From Leptospiraceae bacterium (lineage in GTDB: Bacteria > Spirochaetota > Leptospiria > Leptospirales > Leptospiraceae), in contig JACKPC010000001.1 of the NCBI GenBank assembly GCA_024233835.1, forward strand, positions 1,488,001-1,552,000: DNA of 64,000 bases, given 5' to 3'. This document shows positions 63,867 to 64,000 of the stretch, piece after piece. The position numbers and the translations under genes are program-made. The stretch's first letter is position 1, and every line of letters begins with the position of its first letter. The notes under the pieces were generated by a model. It had not been told where the DNA came from, did not search any database, and saw only the letters and a list, made by a program, of their open reading frames with translations.

Positions 63867-64000
63867 TCACAGCCTATCATACTCTTCCAAAACACCCAGC
63901 TTTACTTCATCCTTAACCAGTGGGAATGTGCTGAGAATGTATTCCAACTCTTCTCTTGTTAGTTTGTAAATCTTTGCAACCATAGCATCAATCTGGTTTT
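63867..64000 (-). CDS. C-terminus of a DNA methyltransferase-like protein (partial)
   Basis: The frame enters from the right edge and stops at 63867-63869. The last 44 residues read NQIDAMVAKIYKLTREELEY then ILSTFPLVKDEVK. This is the characteristic end of Eco57I/PglX-type adenine methyltransferases (form: aeIDalVA-lygLteeEf-yILstFPlv). Only the tail is present, so whether it is a type IIG enzyme, a BREX PglX or a type II methylase cannot be told. It is on the same strand as the IetAS-like pair and supports a defence island. Confidence 0.7.
   Translation of the reverse strand, partial: NQIDAMVAKIYKLTREELEYILSTFPLVKDEVKLGVLEEYDRL

Overview
The window looks like chromosome from a diderm, motile bacterium, most probably a spirochaete of the Leptospiraceae. 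This placement is an inference from overall gene style and roughly 40% GC, not from a marker gene. The evidence for a double membrane is lipoproteins with clear lipoboxes, a TolC/MacA/MacB tripartite exporter and a putative outer-membrane barrel. Chemoreceptors, a FliG-C-like small protein, a SRPBCC-zinc ribbon-adenylate cyclase fusion and several cyclic-nucleotide and two-component proteins add to the picture.

Layout. 1-9.5 kb: a 2-oxoacid:ferredoxin oxidoreductase locus with an unusually long one-chain PFOR, a separate KorA/KorB pair and a large protein ending in a ferredoxin domain. 9.5-16 kb: a type I restriction-modification operon (hsdR, hsdM, truncated rhuM, inserted RAYT transposase, hsdS). 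16-20 kb: a TPR protein, a double cyclic-nucleotide-binding protein, a DNA-3-methyladenine glycosylase with no canonical start codon, a degenerate sigma-54-activator-like protein and a small DUF2934 protein. 20.2-22.7 kb: a bacterial homologue of the eukaryotic major vault protein, the most striking gene here. 22.9-36.4 kb: dienoyl-CoA isomerase-like protein, NAD synthetase, putative outer-membrane protein, RadC, amidase, di-haem peroxidase, hybrid histidine kinase, SPFH-like protein, lipoprotein, signal peptidase I, AtpI-like protein, lipid kinase.

37-41.5 kb: TolC-MacA-MacB operon. 41.5-48.8 kb: PilJ/CZB chemoreceptor, FliG-C-like protein, M32 carboxypeptidase, iron alcohol dehydrogenase and the cyclase fusion, all on the minus strand. 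48.9-54.1 kb: a cobalamin riboswitch followed by two uncharacterised lipoproteins and BtuF-BtuC-BtuD, i.e. a vitamin B12 uptake operon with candidate new surface components. 54.2-59.2 kb: a Cache-type chemoreceptor and the division genes ftsQ-ftsA-ftsZ with a strong terminator. 59.4-59.65 kb: tRNA-Pro, tRNA-Arg and tRNA-His. 60-64 kb: an accessory region with a subtilisin-like protease and an AAA ATPase in the IetAS (anti-phage/toxin-antitoxin) arrangement, preceded by the C-terminus of a DNA methyltransferase-like protein that runs off the window.

The two defence regions (9.9-16.0 kb and 60-64 kb), the vault-like protein and the B12 operon carry most of the novelty. Dispersed intergenic repeats occur at 36.9, 45.5 and 59.95 kb, and a REP-like palindrome is embedded in frame in the RAYT gene.
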